A stretch of 64,000 nucleotides of DNA from Jacaranda mimosifolia (Eukaryota; Streptophyta; Magnoliopsida; Lamiales; Bignoniaceae), in assembly GCA_018894105.1 (NCBI GenBank), contig CM032132.1:30369379-30433378 (forward strand). Direction: 5' to 3'. This document shows, one piece after another, positions 23,654-34,904 of the stretch. The translations under genes were made by a program, and so were the position numbers. How positions within the stretch are numbered: position 1 is the stretch's first letter; every line of letters starts with the position of its first letter. Below the pieces are notes generated by a model. It saw nothing but the letters and a program-made list of their open reading frames with translations, ran no database searches and was not told the DNA's origin.

Positions 23654-24305
23654 ATGGAAGATTTGAAGGACAAGAATAATGTTCTAAAGGAGGAAAAGGA
23701 AAACCTTTTGAGATTATGCCAAGGTCTTGAGGAGAAGCTGCATGATATGTATGAGGCTTTAAAGGATAGAAGGGCAGAGTCAAGTTATTTAAAATCAGTA
23801 CTTGGGGCAAGGAGTTTTATGCTAGATAGATTAGTAGAGAGTGTGGAGAGAAGAAAGACTCGTGTGAAGATTGCAAAATCAGGTAGAAGGATTTTGTACC
23901 ATTAGAGCTCAGATGGAGGAGAATTTTCGAGCGCTAGACTCTGACCATAGGCGATCATTAGATATGGCCCACATAGCGATGGATGCGATCAGGAGGATGA
24001 TAAATCACTATGGCCATGCCATCGATCAGGTTATCAGAGTTGGTATATGGATTAATACTGACGTAGGACCATCTAGGGCTCACCCTTCTCATAAGCTGGG
24101 GTGTGGACAAGGTGACCACATCGAGGAGATACCTATTAGAGACCTTGTAAAGCTTCCAGCAGAAGATCCAGAGAACAATGCAAGGGAGAATCCTGTACAG
24201 GAGTTGTTAGCTGATGAACCACCAGATGATGATGTGGTTGTGGAAATATTCGAAGATAAAGGGATACCTAGATGTATAGGGGATACCCTGATAGCAGCTA
24301 TGTAA
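23654..24305 (+). pseudogene. Element A ORF0, coiled-coil-like frame upstream of gag
   Basis: Two overlapping frames (23654-23905, then 23871-24305 in another phase) look like one protein of about 210 residues with a frameshift near 23880. The first half is highly charged with heptad-like Leu spacing (LKDKNNVLKEEKENLLRL, LEEKLHDMYEALKDRRAE). The second half carries AIRRMINHYGHAIDQVI, then HIEEIP, then an acidic tail. It has no zinc knuckle or protease motif. It lies about 600 bp after the primer site and 450 bp before recognisable gag, and its frames are far more open than the gag next to it. Element E has a matching decayed frame in the same place. Function unknown; a structural or RNA-binding partner of Gag is speculation. 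Confidence 0.55.
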
Positions 24306-24749
24306 TTTTGATTACGAAGGGCATATAGTTGGTTAGCCAACTTTGGAAACTTTAACTCTGTACATACTCATGTAACCTTGTTGATGCTAACTCAATATAT
24401 ATAATTGAATTTTACCCTCAAATATTAGACAACAAATTTTTATTGTCATGAGTTTATCTACTTTTGTTAAACTTCTTATCTTTCTTTCATTTTGGAAGCT
24501 TGGAAGAGTTGGTGGCCTCACCAAAACTTACCACAATGTATTATCCTAGTCAAGAAAATCTGGAAGAGGATACCTCAGAACGAAGATGCCCAATAAATGT
24601 TGAGGAAAGGACATAAGAACCATAAGCGCATCAACAGCAAGGTCAGATGGATAGCACTGAGGGAAGCAAAGAACCTCCAAAATCCAGAACTATGGCACAT
24701 CTCCTTGAGTTTTACCCCCAATGTTTATAGGTGAATCGAACCACAAAAA

Positions 24750-25440
24750 AGTCAAAGCTTAGATTAGGGAGATGGAAAATATCTTCTAAATGATAGATTA
24801 CCCGGATGACCTCAAACTCTTATCTGCTATTCATCTGTTAGAAGGAGCCGCGGGTCAATGGTAGACCTTGGCGAGTCAACGATGGGAATATAGGAAGGTC
24901 CCTCGTACCTGGGATAATTTCGTGTGGGAATTTATGAATAGATTCATACCAGGAGAGATAAGAGATGCCTGGAAATAAGAATTTGAGAGTCTTACCTAAG
25001 AAGATATGACCATGTGGCAGTATGAAGCAAGATTTAGTAGGTTGTTATGGTATGCACCACAGATATAGAGGAAAGAAGAGTATAAAACTGAGAAATTTGT
25101 TAAGGGATTGAGATCAAAGATATGATAAATCTTCATACCTTGCGAGTAATCTAACACTGGAGAAGTCGTAGAGAGAGCTTTGCGCATAGAGCAAGAACCT
25201 CTTGAAGTATTTACCGATGAGAAGAAAGGCAAGCGAAGAAAAATTTCTGAACTAGAAATCATTGCAAATAAAGAGGGTGAGTCAAATAGGAAACGGTTGA
25301 AGGTCCAATCTGGGACATCAAGAAAGAAATGTGGATTTTATAAAGGTTTCAATCATGAGGAATCTAACTGTTGAAAGAAACTAGGAAAGTGTACAGGGTG
25401 TGGCAGTAATCAACACCTCTTCTAGGACTACCTTAGAAAC
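24750..25440 (+). pseudogene. Element A gag remnant
   Basis: Gag landmarks in order: REMENIF, then LLEGAAGQW, then TWDNFVWEFMNRFIP, QYEARFSRLLWYAPQI and KFVKGLRSKI. These are followed by a basic stretch and two zinc knuckles of the CGFYKGFNHEESNC and CTGCGSNQH type at about 25330-25425. At least eight in-frame stops break it. The order matches the gag of elements B and C. After 25500 the sequence runs straight to the 3' LTR with no pol. Confidence 0.7.
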
Positions 25441-25926
25441 AAAGGGTCAACCTCATGTGCATAAAAGGGAAAGAGAAAATATGTGGCCAAAGGTTCTGTC
25501 TAAATTCTTGATTGATAGAAGAGAATCCGACAGTACATATTTAAGCTTCATACCCCAGTTAGAGTTTAAGAAGCAATAGGCTTATGGGTTATGTTTATAC
25601 CTAGTATGTTTAAGTTTTTATGAATGTGTATCTAGTTGTTGGGAATGTATGACTTGTTTTGAAGGTCAACATGTTAAGTATGAACTAGAGTACTTTTTAA
25701 TACAAATCTTTTGTAAGTGTAAACTTGTGATGTGGTTCATTGTTTATTGCTGTAATGGTTATCTAATCTTGTGTATAAAGGTATGCACTCTATTAGAACT
25801 AAAGTGGAGAATATTTTAAGTACTAAGATGACAGGTGATTGAGGCAACTAGGATCAAGAATGTTGTGTGTATCGGTGTTAATCGAGGTTTACCTAATCGA
25901 AGATGAGAATTTGGGGACCAAATTCT

Positions 25927-25942
25927 TTTAAGGGGAGAGGAT
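25927..25942 (+). promoter_or_regulatory. Element A polypurine tract
   Basis: TTTTAAGGGGAGAGGAT abuts the 3' LTR. The preceding AAATTCTTTTAAGG is shared with elements B and C. Confidence 0.75.
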
Positions 25943-28900
25943 TGTAACACCCCTAAAATTCAGTATTTTGAAAATTAAGGATTTAGAAATCAAGAAATTG
26001 GTTGGTCGGATTTTAGGACTCGAAAAAGAAATAAAAAGGACTTGATTGCAAATTTTTTGAAAGTTTTGGGGTCAAAGTGCAATTTAAGAAGACTTGATTG
26101 GACTAACTTGAGAAATTTTTGGGTTTACATGGCTATCATTGCAGGTCAATAGGTGAATGTGAGGCACTTAGAAGGTTGGGGACCAAATTGAAGATGGAAG
26201 GACCTTTTTGAACTTGATTGAAAGCATAACGAAACTTCTGGGGGGCTAATTTATAATTTTTGGAAATTACCCTATAAATATTGGATTTTCACATCCCCTC
26301 CCCCAATTTCTCTTTTTTTCTTCCTGCAACGTCTTCCTTACCTTGCCGGCAATATTCTTCTCTGGCAAACCATTCCCCAAACCCCTCTGTTTATCCTCTT
26401 CCTCACTTCACTAGCTATCTCCTGACACATCGCACGCAGCGTTCCGGGCAGTAGACCACTAGAGCCGAGAGCTCTTCATCGGGCATGGCGGACACTGGAA
26501 AAGCCGCAGCCAACCAAGCTTTTGGATAGCGTTTCTGAGAGCCCGCAACTAGAGGAACAATGTAGTGCTACTGCATATCTGATTTGTGCAGCAACGGAGG
26601 CAAAATTTGGCAAAAACTTCACGACTGAGCAATGTGATTTTGAGACTTCAGGGCGACATTTGAAACCTTTTCCGGTGGATAAACAAAAAACCAAGCTGAG
26701 CATTGTAAAGCTCACGGCAAGAGACATCTCTAGGTGGTCGCATTGAGTTTTCTAGTGATGGAGGATGGCGGCGATAGTAAAAAAAATTTATCTCCTCGAT
26801 GCGACGATCGCACTCGTGTGCTTAGTTTGTAAGTTCGGATATCCCTTATCGTTCTTGTGTTGGAAGTGAAATGCTTTTGGGTTATATATATATGTATATA
26901 CATATACATTATATCTTGTTATTATTGTATTGTATCAATTTTGGAAGGACATGTGATTTGGTACATATATACATATATGTATATCCCATGGTTGGGCTTA
27001 CTATAGTTAGTGGACTCAGATTGACATATTATATACAATTGGACCAAGTAAGTGCATTAAGTATGTAAACCACTTTACGATTAAATAAATTGGGACCTAA
27101 ACAAGGATATTGAGATTTATCTTGTTGAATGGGTTGTTAAGGATAATTTAAACGATGTATTGGGAATTATGATTCATTGACTAGATTTCATTCTATTATT
27201 GAGATCGAAACAATTTTGTAATTTTTTTCTATCGTAATGTCTTAACTGGCATACCTCATACCAATAGATTTGATCAGATCCTAATTACTGTATTAGTTGG
27301 TTAATGAGAGGCTTTGGGGACTGTTGATAGTTTAATTATGCGTATTAAGAATCAAAGAAGGATTGTAATGGTAAATACCCTTTTGTTTAGGTGACTACGA
27401 AGTGGGTCCTGCTGACCAATAAGATTGCTGACTGTGATTGGTTTATCTGAGAACTACAAAGGTGAGGGTCTGCCATTCTGGCCTCGATTACGTTTATCTG
27501 TTCTTGTGGAATGACCATGTGAGGGTTTATGTTTCTGATATGTATTCTATTTTGATGCAATCTGAGAATTGTGGAGTTCTCGCCTGATATCTATTATCTT
27601 ATTTGTACACCCCTGTGTGGGTTATTGTTTGTTGCTGATTCTGAATTCTATCTATTTTGGCGCCTAGAACTCTTGCCTGCTATCTGTATCGCTATATTGC
27701 CTGTTTCTTGATATGTCTTGTTCTGACTGAAGAACAACCTAAAACATCTCGTCTGTTATCCGTTCGTTCTGTTATCTGATTATCTATTATCCGTTTGTTC
27801 TATTATTTAGTTGTTCTGTTATTTGTTCATTCTGTTATCTGATTGTTTGTTATCCGTTTGTTCTGTTATATGACTGCTCTGTTATGTGTCTGTTCTGTGA
27901 TCTAACTGTTTATCATCCGACCGTCATGTTATCTGACTGTCCTGTTATCTGACCGTTCTACATTGATTACCATTTGGCTATTTATTTATCTATAAGTGTT
28001 TTACCTTGTCAGCAATCCGTTATTTAATTTTTGATACATGTTTGGAGACTATTAGGCCGAGTGCCAATCCTAGCGGAATGTTTGGATTACCTAGGTCACG
28101 CCAAGCGTCCCATTTAGGTGTCAGTGATACACTAAGCTACCCACTTAGGTATCTGTGATACATTAAGCCGCTCGCTTGAGTATCATCGATGCGCCATATG
28201 ATCTGTATAGGCATTTGCCATGTACCAACCTATCACGCTTAGGTATGACTGACTAACTATCCGACTGGAATAAGGAGCATCTGATATGCACATTCTATTA
28301 TGATCTATTGGACTACATATGACACTTGGGTTTGTTTCGTTCTAATTATATCCTGATTGTTTGTATTCGGCTCGTGGAGCAACAAGGATGGTGTAGTTTC
28401 TTGGTCCAGATTAGGCTGTTGTCCAGGCCAGATGAGCAGTCTATTTTTCCTCTCAAACTGATTCGATTGAGATGGACTATTCCTCCCAAATTGATCTGTT
28501 GAGATGATCCCTGGCCATTCGAGCCAACAGCCACAACTCTCGAGCTAGTACCTACTGATAACCTTGAATTTGATAATGCCTATTTTACCTGACTGTATCC
28601 TGACTGCCTATAATTTGATTTGTTTTACTTGATTGTATCCTGATTGTAATCATTTGATATGCTATTGTTCTGATTGTTAAATGTTAATCTATTGAGTTGA
28701 TTCTTCCTTGACAGATCCCTACTGCTTACTATTATGATTATCCCTCATTAAGTCCTTTGGACTTACCCCCTCGTATTTCATTGATTCTCTCAGATAAGAA
28801 TAGGTGATGAAGATGAACTTTAGGCTTGGATTAAAGTATGTATGTTTTGTAATAGATCAGGTGTTTATATTTGTCTATGGGATAACCCGTATGTTAAGTT

Positions 28901-29157
28901 TTAAACTTAGAGACATTGTTCTATGTCAGATTTGATCTTAAGTTTTGTAGTATGTATGAAACGATGAATGATGAGATCTGTTGTGGCATGTAAATTGTAC
29001 TTTTGTTAAAGTTTGTTTAGGTTGAAGCACGACGCTACTCTTTGATAATTTTGAAATTTTTTTTTGATGGGCCTGTTGTTTGAATTAAAGATTGAGATTT
29101 AAGTCTAAATCGAGTGGCGCCTTAACTTAGGTGCTATCCCGTGTGGGGGGCGCTACA
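25943..29157 (+). repeat. Element A 3' LTR
   Basis: Begins TGTAACACCCCTAAAATTC and ends GGGGGGCGCTACA. It is colinear with the 5' LTR, but the 32-bp repeat (about 27740-27960) has roughly two units fewer, and a stretch of about 28 bp near 26930 is missing. Confidence 0.85.
27740..27960 (+). repeat. 31-32 bp tandem repeat in LTR A (3' copy)
   Basis: The same repeat as at 21585-21860, with about six to seven units. Confidence 0.8.
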
Positions 29158-29514
29158 TTGCGGATATATATAAATGCACAGGTGGTAATATGCTAAAGTT
29201 GTTATATGAATGAAATGGATAAGGTTGCAGTGTGACTTTTGTGGGGTTGAAGATAAGCTTGAACTATAGAAGGTTGTTGCTTATGAAATTTTGTTTTATT
29301 CTACTTGCTAAGTGTTGATGTAGATAAGGTTGGAGGAATTTTGGCAACATTAACTGTAATTTTTCAAGTTTCAATTACATGTTGAATTGTTAAAAGTTGG
29401 TTGTTTGAATTAAATGCTTTGGATTCTGAGAGGATTATTTTATCCAGAAAACTTGTATATAGATTGAGTAGCACCTCGGTCAGGAGCAGGCATCTCCCTA
29501 TCGAGGATGCTACA
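29158..29514 (+). repeat. Solo LTR (Tekay-like), right part
   Basis: Continues the LTR interrupted at 19736. Its end (GAGTAGCACCTCGGTCAGGAGCAGGCATCTCCC-TATCGAGGATGCTACA) matches the ends of the element B LTRs (GAGTAGCACCTCAATCTGAAGC and so on). Left plus right parts give about 3,390 bp, the normal length for LTRs A and B. No primer site follows, supporting a solo LTR. I found no matching target duplication. Confidence 0.65.
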
Positions 29515-32500
29515 ATGTCCTTCTAGGGACCTCTAGACGAAGGTAACCTATGCAGAGATTTTCTATTTAGCTCATGGAAGGAATGGAAAAAAAGTTTATT
29601 CTACATTACGCACTTCAAACAACGTATGATAGCTATCTAAAGATACTAATAAACACAACTTACTTAGACGTTGTCTAAACCCTGCAAAGGATGGGAAGAA
29701 GTTAAGTACGAACTGCCTTAAACACATAATAATTGTGCGCTATATCTAGCAAAAGAGGTTTAGGAGGAAGGTAGAACCTAAAAGTGAAGTAACTACTAAA
29801 AACGTGAAGTACCAGACAACATCATGTTATCTTTAGGAGAAGGAAGAACAAACTTAAATTCGTCAAAAAACACAACCCTATATCTCATAATATCTAACTC
29901 CTCCAACTCAAGTTAATGCCTAATTTCTACTGCTTTTGAGAAATTATCATCTCTAGCAAGAACACCCTCAGACTACTTGTCGAAAGAACCATCCTCAAAC
30001 TCCTCATGAGAAGAACCCTCATCTTCGGAATTGAAATTAGAAAATGAAGATGACTCCTTAGTCTCACTCTCACTAGGAAATTCCACAAAATTTCTAAGGC
30101 CTTGATTGACTTCACCTCAAAGGAGAGCCGAGATATGCTGCAACACCATGCAGAGGATGACCTCGTGAGTATGAACCAGTCTATGAGTGCAATTCAAAAT
30201 GGATGTTCTTGAATGAATCTTAGTCTTAGGCACCACACGAGAGCCCAAGGCAGGCACTCTGTAGGTGCCCCAACTGGGGGTCAAGCAAGCTACTACCTCA
30301 AGCGCCCAGTAGGTGTTGGGCACCACTGGCATGCATGGACTACCAGCCCAGCCATGGCACCACTGCCTCGGTTCCTCCTCTACCTCTATTTGACTGATGA
30401 GTGGAAGACTCATTTCCTAAACTCAAATGAGAACTAGACTTAGACGTTCTTTGATTCAACTAAGGACCTAGAAGCGCTTGCTAACTCCATAAGACTTCTT
30501 GTGGAATGCACAAATGAAGAAACTAAGGAGAAAGAACACGTCAAAGAGTCCAAAGTAAAAAAGAAGACTTTACCTTAAGAGCTCATCTTAGCACTTCTAA
30601 CAGAGTTATCTTCTCTTCTTCTCCTCCTTAGTCAAGGTGAAATTCTTTTCCTTTTTGCTAACTCCCTAGTTGCCAACAAAAGCCATCTTTGTGGAGCACC
30701 TCTTAGAAAATTCAAATACTTTGAGGCCTGCTTAGACTCCACCTGGATGGAAGTTGAGAATTCACTAAACTAAGGATAATTACTCAAATTAGCCTAAGAC
30801 AAATTTAATAAATTAAATTTAAATTATATTTTCGATGTAAAATTAAAAATTTCCCATCAAGAAAAGGGTGCTTAATGATGTGATTGGAATTCGACTTAAG
30901 CACAATTTTGTAATTTAGCTAAAAATGACAAATGAATCCTAAAACTAATTAACTAAGGGATTAGATCAAAGAGCCCAAAGGACATGCCTAACCTATAAAT
31001 AGGGAAGAAAAATCATAATGGGCCTAAATTTATCAAGATTAAAATTTATAAATCTCAAGTCTCAGAGAGAAATGGAATATAAGAAATTATTTGCAAAATT
31101 TCTTAAGAGTAGAAGAACTCTCGAGAAGAGCATATTTCTATGCATGCCTTACTAAGAAGACAAATTGGCACTATGCTTTTTTTAAAAAAAAAAAAATCTT
31201 GCTCCATTTTCGACTAGCATCATAGTCATTTCAATATTTATCCCAATTTTATTATCATCCAAGCAAGCAATTAGGGGGAAAAAAAAAATCTATTTTTATT
31301 ATTTATGTGGTCACACAAAGAAAATATACTGTTTAAAAAATGAAATTTCCGTAACTATTAATTCCATTACATCACACTGCATCCCATTTCACCAAGTAAA
31401 TGGACCTAAGTTTTCACAAATACTATAAAAGATCATATGCCTTGGATCCTACTGATCACCAACCACAATTGGTTTCTTATTATATTGTCCAATGACTAGC
31501 TGTGATCAATAGCCACTAATTTACAGGTGTTGCGTATCATTTGCTTAAAGGACAAAGGTGAAAAATGGACTTCCATGGTAGTCCTACTCCCTTTCGCTTT
31601 CCTCATTGTATCAGTAAATTAATTATTTTTAGGTTAGGTACTAATAGGGTTGTAACCATTTTTAATAATCTATAAATCCCTAAGTCCGTTAAAGGTAAGT
31701 AGTATTGTCCCTGGCTCGATATTAAACTCTATTTTAAGTGTACGGAAGATGAGAATTAAAAAATTATAAGTTTTATATAATTTTATATTTTTATCTGTAA
31801 AAGTAGTACTTGAAAATTATATATGATTTAAAAAAATCGTTAGATTAATAAGAGAGCGATTTTAGAAACAAATTTATGCTTTGAACACGTCCCAAACAAG
31901 GAAAGGCAAATTTGGAATAGCGGAAATAATAACAGACCTCAAGTATTATTTATTTATATGCTTATATAATTTAAATAAATTTTTACATATTTAATTAACT
32001 ATTATTAACAAAAATTTGGGCATTATTGGATAGGTGCGTGTGTTACCAACCTAATTAAATATGCCTCCCCTTGCATTTAATTATCATGCTAAAAGTACAT
32101 CGCACTGGTGTACGGGTGGAAAAAATTACATATAAGTTAACACTAGTAAAATTAGTGTAAAGAAGTTGTATACATTATTACGGTTAACAATTAGCCATGC
32201 ATGTATAATAACAAATCAACGATAATAAAAATTGCCAAAATGCTCTTGTTCAATATTTGTATTTTCAATTAAATTGTCACTAATTATTAATATTAATAAT
32301 TGAAATATAATTATTATTTTTTTAAATTTATGAAAACTAATATTGTGATAAAAATAAATATTACTATTACGTAACATATGGTTGATAGTTCTGATATTAC
32401 CACTTAATATCTTGTCAATTATTATTACTTTATCTTGTAGTGATTTAAGTTTCATACCTATATATAATCAACCATTTATTATAGCTTATTCTTTATATTT

Positions 32501-33829
32501 CAATATTTTAGCATTATTTTTCTTCTTATTTTGTGATTAAAAAAATAATTTGGGACCTTATTTCATTCTTTCTGAAATGAACAAAAATATTTTACCAAAT
32601 ATTTTGGAATTTTTCACTCAAAGTTGCTTGGATGATGTTGCACATGCTTTTTCTCAAGAGAATAAAAGAAAGTATTGAAATAAAGTCGAACTCGACTCGA
32701 ATTAAGATATACACTAAAAAAAATTTAAAATTCAAACAGACTCAAAATGTGTTGATATGAATTTGATGTTGGAGGGCAGGAGAAAAAATTAAATCCCCAA
32801 CTTCTAATGGTTTGCGAGTGAAATAAATGAAGTTCTAATGTTGTGTTTTCTTTAATTTCCCCAAACATAGGAAAATACTGTTAAGTTAATGTGGCCTGTG
32901 TTCAAGGGGAAGGGCTTGATGATGATTAATTACAACTTTCTTTCTAATATTCTATTGTAAATGAATTACGATGTGAGATGAGAGTGATCTTTCAAAACGA
33001 TCAAGATTGGACCTCTAGACACTATAAAAAACAGTATCAATGACTGTTCAAACATTTAACTTAAAGCTCTTGTAGAATGACTTACTAACCACGTAACCAA
33101 ATATATTTCTATATACTAATTTCTACAATATAATATATACAAATAAAAAAATTATAATTAAAATTCTTGTTAATAAGCTACTATTATTTTTGAGTTAAAT
33201 TAAATGAAAATAATAATTGTTTATTTAATATTTATATATTTATTTTTCAATTTAATAAAGTACAAAATTTATTATTTATAACGTTATCTCTAAATTCTAG
33301 GCATATTTATCATTATGTATTTCTATATACATATTATAAATAATATATATGTACTTACTCATAATATATGTATATAAGATATATTATTGGCATATATATA
33401 TATATATTAATTGTTGGCATATATATATATATTAATTATAATATTCTTTGTTTTTATACAAGAAAATTCTCATTTATTTCTTTGTGTATTTGTACATACA
33501 CTTGTAAATGTTCAATTATATGAATATAATATAGAAATATTTAATAATTACATATTTATGTATAAAATTATATAAATTTATATATTTGCACATATATCGA
33601 TATTTTTATCACTTAAAATATATAAATATACATGAATATATAATTCGATATATTCATAAATCTTTTAGATATATATAAATATTATTATCTCTAAAAATAC
33701 ATAAATTTAAATAAAAATTATATTTATATATCTAAACAAACATAATATTTTATTATTTATATAAGTATTGCACAATATTATGCTTTCATATTAAAAAAAT
33801 GTGTAAAAAGAAATAAAAAGATTTATGTT
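29515..33829. other. Gene-poor stretch
   Basis: No intact gene. From 29560 to 30600 the sequence is less AT-rich and the - strand holds broken frames with acidic, Ser-rich composition (SSSFSNFNSEDEGSSHEEFE at about 29990-30050). These are perhaps remnants of a gypsy-type transposon protein, but I cannot assign them. From 30780 to 33829 it is AT-rich, with (AT)n at 33392-33409 and 33419-33433 inside a duplicated TTGGCATATATA block. Confidence 0.45.
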
Positions 33830-34195
33830 TATGACCAATTATTGATCGAAAAATATAATTATTAGTTAGTGACTGTGTCATTAATGATAAAATAAATTTA
33901 ATCACAAATTTGTGAGCGAAAAATAATTTGACCGTTAATTAGTAACTGCATTATGTGGTTACAAATAGTAGTGATTGAGAAAAAGTTTAGTGACTGAATT
34001 AGTAACTAAAATGAAAATCAGTCATGAATTAGTGGCCAAATCAATGACCGTATAAAGGTGGTTATTGATATGGTCACTAATTGATGATTGAGAGGTCACT
34101 TTTTCTAAAAAAATTATATTCGAATTGATCACTGATCAATCATTAACTAGTTATTGATTAGTGAACCGCAATGTGCAGTCACTGAAATACAATCA
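33830..34195. repeat. Array of TTAGTGACT/AGTCACTAA-type motifs
   Basis: About ten short motifs in both orientations (TTAGTGACTG, TTAGTAACT, GGTCACTAATTG, GATCACTGATC, CAGTCACTG) in about 350 bp. This density is typical of the subterminal repeat region of a CACTA element. No clean termini. Element D lies about 100 bp beyond it. Confidence 0.4.
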
Positions 34196-34550
34196 ATAAA
34201 GCTTAATTGTTTTTGTTTAGTGAGATGAGTAGATTGATAGGTCAGATAGACCAAGACTTCTAAATTATAAAAGCAAAATAAAGCAATAGGATAGCTCGGT
34301 GTCACGGACTTGTCCTTTCCACAACTTCCGTGCGGCACTTAGCTTCTTGATCGCCCCTTGCGACACTTGCTAAGTCAGCCTTCTAGCCTTTCGAAGTTAA
34401 GTGTGGTGGGTGCTCAAAGTGTTGGACAAAAGTTAAGAACAAGAAAAGTAGGTGAAGAGAGGTTACAAGAAAACTTTAGTAAACTTAACTTACTTGGAAC
34501 ACTTGTACAAAGCTTTCTTACTTGACACTTTACAAATGACCCCCTTGGCC

Positions 34551-34558
34551 TATTTATA
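34551..34558 (-). promoter_or_regulatory. TATA box of element D LTR (3' copy)
   Basis: TATAAATA on the - strand about 333 bp into the LTR. The copy in the 5' LTR is at 39344-39351. Confidence 0.7.
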
Positions 34559-34681
34559 CTAGTCTCCCTCCCGAATGAACGGTGGAGATTAATTTCATCC
34601 TACGGTCTAGATTGAGTGTTCTAGATTTTTCCTAATTCTAGGATATTCTAAAGCTTTCTACAACTTTCTACAAGTATGTAC

Positions 34682-34840
34682 AACTTTCTAGAGACTTCTA
34701 GAGTCTCCCAAAACATTCTAAAGCATTCTAAAGTATTATAGAATCTTCCAAACACTTCCAAAGTCTTCTAAAGTCTTCTAGAACCTTCTAGAGTCATCTA
34801 GAACCTTCCAGAACCTTCTAGAATCTTCCAGAATCTTCCA
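34682..34840 (-). promoter_or_regulatory. Heat-shock-element array in element D 3' LTR
   Basis: Alternating TTC and GAA triplets occur every 5 bp in a 10-bp period. The run at 34801-34838 is GAA-cc-TTC-ca-GAA-cc-TTC-ta-GAA-tc-TTC-ca-GAA-tc-TTC: eight perfect modules of the nGAAnnTTCn heat-shock element. Degenerate modules extend it to about 160 bp. It lies about 125-290 bp upstream of the LTR TATA box. Binding by heat-shock factors is inferred. Confidence 0.7.
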
Positions 34841-34891
34841 CCAGCCTCTATGATTTTTTTTCTTCAGTACATAATTAACCGGGGCGTGACA

Positions 34892-34904
34892 TCCTCCCCC
34901 ACCT
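34892..34904 (-). promoter_or_regulatory. Element D polypurine tract
   Basis: AGGTGGGGGAGGA on the - strand abuts the 3' LTR and overlaps the end of the pol frame. Confidence 0.8.

Larger units (their letters stand above)
19737..29157 (+). mobile_element. Element A: gag-only LTR retrotransposon nested in the solo LTR
   Basis: Two long LTRs (19737-23058 and 25943-29157) flank a 2.9-kb interior holding a primer site, ORF0, a decayed gag and a polypurine tract, but no protease, reverse transcriptase or integrase. This fits the non-autonomous class called TR-GAG (terminal-repeat retrotransposons with a GAG domain). The LTRs differ by indels and many substitutions, so the insertion is old. Flanking 5-mers TTCCA and TTGCG are not an exact target duplication. 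The split ends of the solo LTR on both sides prove it is a nested insertion. Confidence 0.8.
34300..34891 (-). repeat. Element D 3' LTR
   Basis: On the - strand it starts TGTCACGCCCCGGTTAATT and ends GGACAAGTCCGTGACA, 592 bp. The termini form an inverted repeat (TGTCACG/CGTGACA). U3 holds the heat-shock-like array and a TATA box on the - strand at 34551-34558. Confidence 0.95.

Noticed and set aside
23622..23810. 62-codon - strand frame over the start of ORF0
   Set aside because: Antisense shadow; the + strand frame has the charged, heptad-like composition and the match in element E.
29927..30413. Possible host gene on the - strand in the less AT-rich patch
   Set aside because: The acidic frame is broken by stops, no splice pattern joins the pieces and no domain is recognised; kept only as an unassigned stretch.
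34147..34338. 63-codon - strand frame running out of the left LTR of element D
   Set aside because: Made of LTR sequence plus chance flank; the same start codon opens the spurious N-terminal extension of gag at 39131.
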